DNA of 17,562 nt from Methanomicrobiales archaeon (GTDB lineage: Archaea > Halobacteriota > Methanomicrobia > Methanomicrobiales > Methanoculleaceae), in NCBI GenBank assembly GCA_012511245.1, contig JAAZGM010000233.1:1-17562 (forward strand). Reading direction: 5' to 3'. Below are positions 15,334 to 17,562 of this stretch, in pieces; positions within the stretch are counted from its first letter, which is position 1, and each line of letters starts with the position of its first letter. The notes beneath the pieces are model-generated. The model made no database searches and was not told the origin of the DNA. It worked only from the letters and a program-made list of their open reading frames with translations. The position numbers were made by a program, and so were the translations under genes.

Positions 15334-15347
15334 ATATATATATTTTA
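15334..15347 (-). promoter_or_regulatory. TATA box for the 41-residue protein
   Basis: Minus strand TAAAATATATATAT, centred about 27 bases before the ATG at 15312. It is among the strongest TATA boxes in the window. Confidence 0.6.
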
Positions 15348-15510
15348 TCTGGAGATGAAAAATAAATCATACTATATACCTCTTTTGAATATCGGTCTCC
15401 ACCGGGTTACTGGCGCTACGGATTAACGGCAGGTTAAAGGGGGGTCTGATATATCCCGGGAGGATGGCGTCTGTTTTATCGGGAGGACAGATCTGCTTCG
15501 CTGACAGAAG

Positions 15511-15527
15511 AGAGGTAAAAGAAAGTG
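15511..15527 (-). terminator. T-rich terminator after the tRNA pair
   Basis: Minus strand CACTTTCTTTTACCTCT starts two bases past the 3' end of tRNA-Asp. Two T-runs close to a tRNA end are typical for archaea. Confidence 0.5.
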
Positions 15528-15528
15528 A

Positions 15529-15601
15529 CGCCCAGGACGGAATTCGAATCCGTGTCGACGGCGTGACAGGCCGTCATGATAGGCCACTACACTACCTGGG
15601 C
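15529..15601 (-). tRNA. tRNA-Asp (GTC)
   Basis: A 73-base cloverleaf without CCA. Acceptor stem GCCCAGG/CCTGGGC is perfect, with discriminator G73, as expected for Asp. The anticodon arm is GACGG-CCTGTCACG-CCGTC region with GTC in the loop, and the T-loop is TTCGAAT. It lies 19 bases downstream of tRNA-Tyr on the same strand and probably shares its transcript. Confidence 0.96.
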
Positions 15602-15620
15602 ACTCTATGTTTGGGGGAGA

Positions 15621-15727
15621 TCCCGCCTCCCGGATTCGAACCGGGGACATCGCGGTAGCCGCGCAGTTCGCCCGAAAGCGAAGACTATACTACAGCCGCG
15701 CACTCTACCAGTCTGAGTTAAGGCGGG
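15621..15727 (-). tRNA. tRNA-Tyr (GTA) with a 33-base intron
   Basis: A 107-base precursor that splices to 74 bases. Acceptor stem CCCGCCT/AGGCGGG is perfect with A73; C1-G72 is the archaeal tyrosine identity pair. The D-stem is ACTC/GAGT, the anticodon stem CGCGG/CCGCG, the loop CTGTAG plus A with anticodon GTA, and the T-arm CCCGG-TTCGAAT-CCGGG. The loop is interrupted after position 37 by an intron (15657-15689), the canonical archaeal site cut by the splicing endonuclease. Confidence 0.95.
15657..15689 (-). other. Intron of tRNA-Tyr
   Basis: 33 bases between anticodon-loop positions 37 and 38. Its middle can fold as TCGC-loop-GCGA. Removal restores a 7-base anticodon loop. The exact cut sites would be set by a bulge-helix-bulge motif, which I did not model. 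Confidence 0.85.
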
Positions 15728-15760
15728 TCTCTGCTCTACTAATGTTAGAGGGTGTTGTTA

Positions 15761-15770
15761 TTAAATATTT
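15761..15770 (-). promoter_or_regulatory. TATA box for the tRNA-Tyr/tRNA-Asp transcript
   Basis: Minus strand AAATATTTAA, centred about 38 bases before the tRNA 5' end. This predicts a start about a dozen bases upstream of tRNA-Tyr. Confidence 0.5.
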
Positions 15771-15810
15771 CGCAGAACCCGCAGAAAGCGATCGAATGTG
15801 GACGTCATCC

Positions 15811-15818
15811 TTTATATA
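15811..15818 (+). promoter_or_regulatory. TATA box for leuA
   Basis: TTTATATA centred about 26-27 bases before the ATG at 15841, so the transcript would start at or next to that ATG. That matters because this ATG is out of frame with the leuA body. Confidence 0.6.
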
Positions 15819-15840
15819 CAACTATGAATAATGGATAGAT

Positions 15841-17419
15841 ATGAACCCTACAAACGCTGAAGCACGCAGGAACGCTGAAGCGTACTGCCTTCTTCACCGA
15901 TAGCCGTGCGAACAAGAACGTCACTGTTTTCGACACCACACTGCGCGACGGTGAACAGACACCGGGGATCTCATTCACACTCGAAGAGAAACTCGGTATT
16001 GCTGAACAGCTCTCTGAAATAGGAGTCCACGCCATCGAAGCGGGCTTCCCTGCATCCTCTGATGCCGAACGCGATATAGTCCGGGCTATCGTGAACCTCG
16101 GGCTCTCCGCACAGGTCTGCGGGCTCGCACGATCGCTCCGTGCCGACGTTGATGCGTGCATCGACTGCGGCGTCGATATGGTCCATGTCTTCATCCCGAC
16201 ATCCGACGTCCAGCGTGAGTACACCATCAGAAAGACTCGCGAGCAGGTCCTCGAGGCCACCGGCGATATCATCGCGTATGCGCGCGACCACGTCGACCGG
16301 TGCATGTTCTCCGCGATGGACGCGACGAGGACGGATCCCGATTACCTGATAGAGGTATACCGGGCTGCGGTGGATGCCGGAGCGACGATCATCAACGTTC
16401 CCGACACGGTCGGCGTGATCACCCCGACGGCCATGAAACGCCTCATCGAGCGGATCAACCGTGAGGTGAACTGCCCGATCGACGTCCACTGCCACAACGA
16501 CTTCGGGCTTGCGGTGGCAAACACCATCGCGGCGGTCGAGGCCGGCGCCTCCCAGGTGCAGGTGACGGTGAACGGTATCGGCGAGCGGGCGGGCAACGCC
16601 GACCTTGCGCAGACGGTGATGGTGCTCTCGTCCATCTACGGTATCGATACCGGTATCCGGACGGAGCGGCTCGTCGAGACCTCACGGCTCGTCTCCCGCT
16701 ACGCAGGGATGAACATCCCGGCCATCCAGCCGGTCGTCGGTGAGAACGCCTTTGCCCACGAGAGCGGGATCCACTCCCACGGCGTCATCACCCGGTCGGA
16801 CACGTTCGAGCCCGGGATCATGACGCCGGAGATGGTCGGCCACCGGCGCAGGCTGAAACTCGGCAAACACGCCGGGAGGCATGCGGTCAAGCAGATGCTT
16901 GCCGAGGCGCACATGGAACCCGTCGATGCGCAGCTCGACGAGATCGTCCTGCGGGTGAAGGAGATCGCCGGCAGAGGCAAGCGGGTGACGGACGCCGACC
17001 TCTACGAGATCGCGGGGACCGTCATGCAGATCGCCCCCGACGAGAAGACTCTGGAACTTCAGGATGTCGCCATCATGACCGGCAACCACGTCATCCCGAC
17101 GGCAAGCGTCAGGGCGATCGTCGACGGGGTCGAGCACACCTTCTCGAGCATCGGCAACGGCCCGGTGGACGCGGTTGTGCAGGCGATCCTCGGGATCATC
17201 CCTGCCCCGATCCACTTAAAGGAGTTCAACATCGAGGCGATATCCGGGGGCACCGATGCTCTCGGGCACGTCACGATCGCCGTCGAGGACGAGCGGGGCC
17301 GGGTGTTCGATGCCAGCGCCTCAAGCGACGACATCATCCTTGCATCGGTCGAGGCGGTGATCAACGCGATCAACCTCATCTGCCGGGCACACAAACACGA
17401 CCACGAACAGGATGTGTGA
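15841..17419 (+). CDS. leuA: 2-isopropylmalate synthase, with an unresolved or frameshifted 5' end
   Basis: Condenses acetyl-CoA with 2-oxoisovalerate, the first step of leucine synthesis. The barrel starts with the essential FDTTLRDGEQTPG (DTTLRDGEQ at 15932-15958) and has metal-binding HCHND (16487-16501), NGIGERAGN and HESGIHSHG. The C-terminal third is a LeuA allosteric dimer domain (GNGPVDAV, GGTDALGHV). Citramalate synthase (CimA) is a less likely alternative. The body frame has no ATG, GTG or TTG start before the catalytic motif. The first GTG, at 16091, would delete that motif. In the body frame the only stop before it is at 15842-15844, overlapping the ATG at 15841 that the TATA box points to. 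From that ATG the frame runs 20 codons and stops at 15901-15903. One extra base near codon 2, or anywhere up to 15900, would explain this, as would a non-canonical start. Confidence 0.85.
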
Positions 17420-17427
17420 ACAACAAC

Positions 17428-17442
17428 TCTTTTTCAAAAAAA
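17428..17442. terminator. Bidirectional oligo-T/oligo-A terminator
   Basis: TCTTTTTCAAAAAAA gives T5 on the plus strand after leuA and T7 on the minus strand after the prefoldin gene. It lies midway between the two convergent stops. Confidence 0.6.
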
Positions 17443-17452
17443 GGTTGGCGGA

Positions 17453-17562
17453 TCAGGCGGGGCCGGGAGGCTGCTGTTTTCCTTCCAGCGCTCCCCTGAT
17501 CTGCGAGGACAGCTGCTCAAACCTGCTCTGCAACGCCTTCTCCTGTTTCTCAAGCGACTTGA
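17453..17562 (-). CDS. pfdB: Prefoldin subunit beta, C-terminal end (partial)
   Basis: Only the last 35 codons are in the window. The visible sequence starts KSLEKQEKALQSRFEQLSSQ and ends in EGKQQPPGPA. A heptad-patterned helix with KxLEKQE near the end, followed by a short Gly/Pro tail, matches the second coiled-coil arm of archaeal prefoldin beta. That subunit forms the jellyfish-like hexamer delivering unfolded proteins to the thermosome. The identification rests on a short stretch; another coiled-coil protein remains possible. It is convergent with leuA across a shared terminator. Confidence 0.6.
   Translation of the reverse strand, partial: KSLEKQEKALQSRFEQLSSQIRGALEGKQQPPGPA

Noticed and set aside
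15082..15426. 114-codon plus-strand open frame in the tRNA-proximal spacer
   Set aside because: Mixed composition, no ribosome-binding site or TATA at useful spacing, and it opposes the more convincing 41-residue microprotein.
15738..15748. ACTAA-TG-TTAG next to the tRNA-Tyr start, resembling the candidate heat-shock operator
   Set aside because: Different spacing, an incomplete right half and position at a tRNA promoter; most likely chance in AT-rich DNA.
16091..16093. GTG as the start of leuA
   Set aside because: It would remove the DTTLRDGEQ catalytic motif, which is present in frame upstream.
1..17562. CRISPR arrays, insertion sequences, toxin-antitoxin pairs or phage genes
   Set aside because: I looked for regularly spaced direct repeats, transposase motifs and integrase next to the tRNAs and found none.

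Overview
The window reads as a GC-rich chromosomal segment of a methanogenic archaeon. A member of the Methanomicrobiales, close to Methanoculleus, is the best guess, but that is inference. The supporting signs are an MfnB (methanofuran biosynthesis) gene, an archaeal-type valyl-tRNA synthetase, an archaeal YchF-type GTPase with its own Cys cluster, a prefoldin beta end, an intron-containing tRNA-Tyr with the archaeal C1-G72 pair, and TATA boxes that often sit about 25 bases before a start codon (leaderless transcripts). I see no mobile element, CRISPR array or integrase. Most genes are core housekeeping.

Layout. Bases 1-2020: a coiled-coil protein open to the window edge, then a four-helix membrane protein of unknown function. 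2021-2572: a gene-poor stretch with several hairpins and one possible gene relic. 2573-3987 (minus): a stand-alone pyruvate-kinase-C-like protein translationally coupled (ATGA overlap) to a six-helix membrane protein. 4107-5692 (plus): a YchF-type GTPase and a 106-residue orphan. 5693-5940: a hairpin-rich convergent spacer. 5941-7137 (minus): a DUF92 membrane protein. 7288-9879 (plus): valS, whose 3' end overlaps the convergent tmk by 44 bases. 9836-11127 (minus): tmk and a HisA-like barrel, overlapping each other. 11172-13328 (plus): mfnB and guaB, three bases apart and divergent from the HisA-like gene.

13366-14398 (plus): a winged-helix regulator overlapping an Hsp20-family gene. A palindromic site carrying a CTAAC half-site lies between the TATA box and the regulator's start. 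The arrangement recalls the HSR1/Hsp20 heat-shock operon of Archaeoglobus. 14551-15063 (minus): a HEAT-repeat protein. 15187-15312 (minus): an unlisted 41-residue membrane microprotein with its own TATA box. 15529-15727 (minus): tRNA-Asp and intron-bearing tRNA-Tyr. 15841-17419 (plus): leuA, whose apparent start is out of frame with the rest of the gene. 17453 to the edge (minus): the C-terminus of prefoldin beta.

Most worth a second look: the broken or non-canonical 5' end of leuA, the 41-residue microprotein, the HSR1-like operon with its candidate operator, the HisA paralogue beside mfnB, and the two hairpin-rich spacers.
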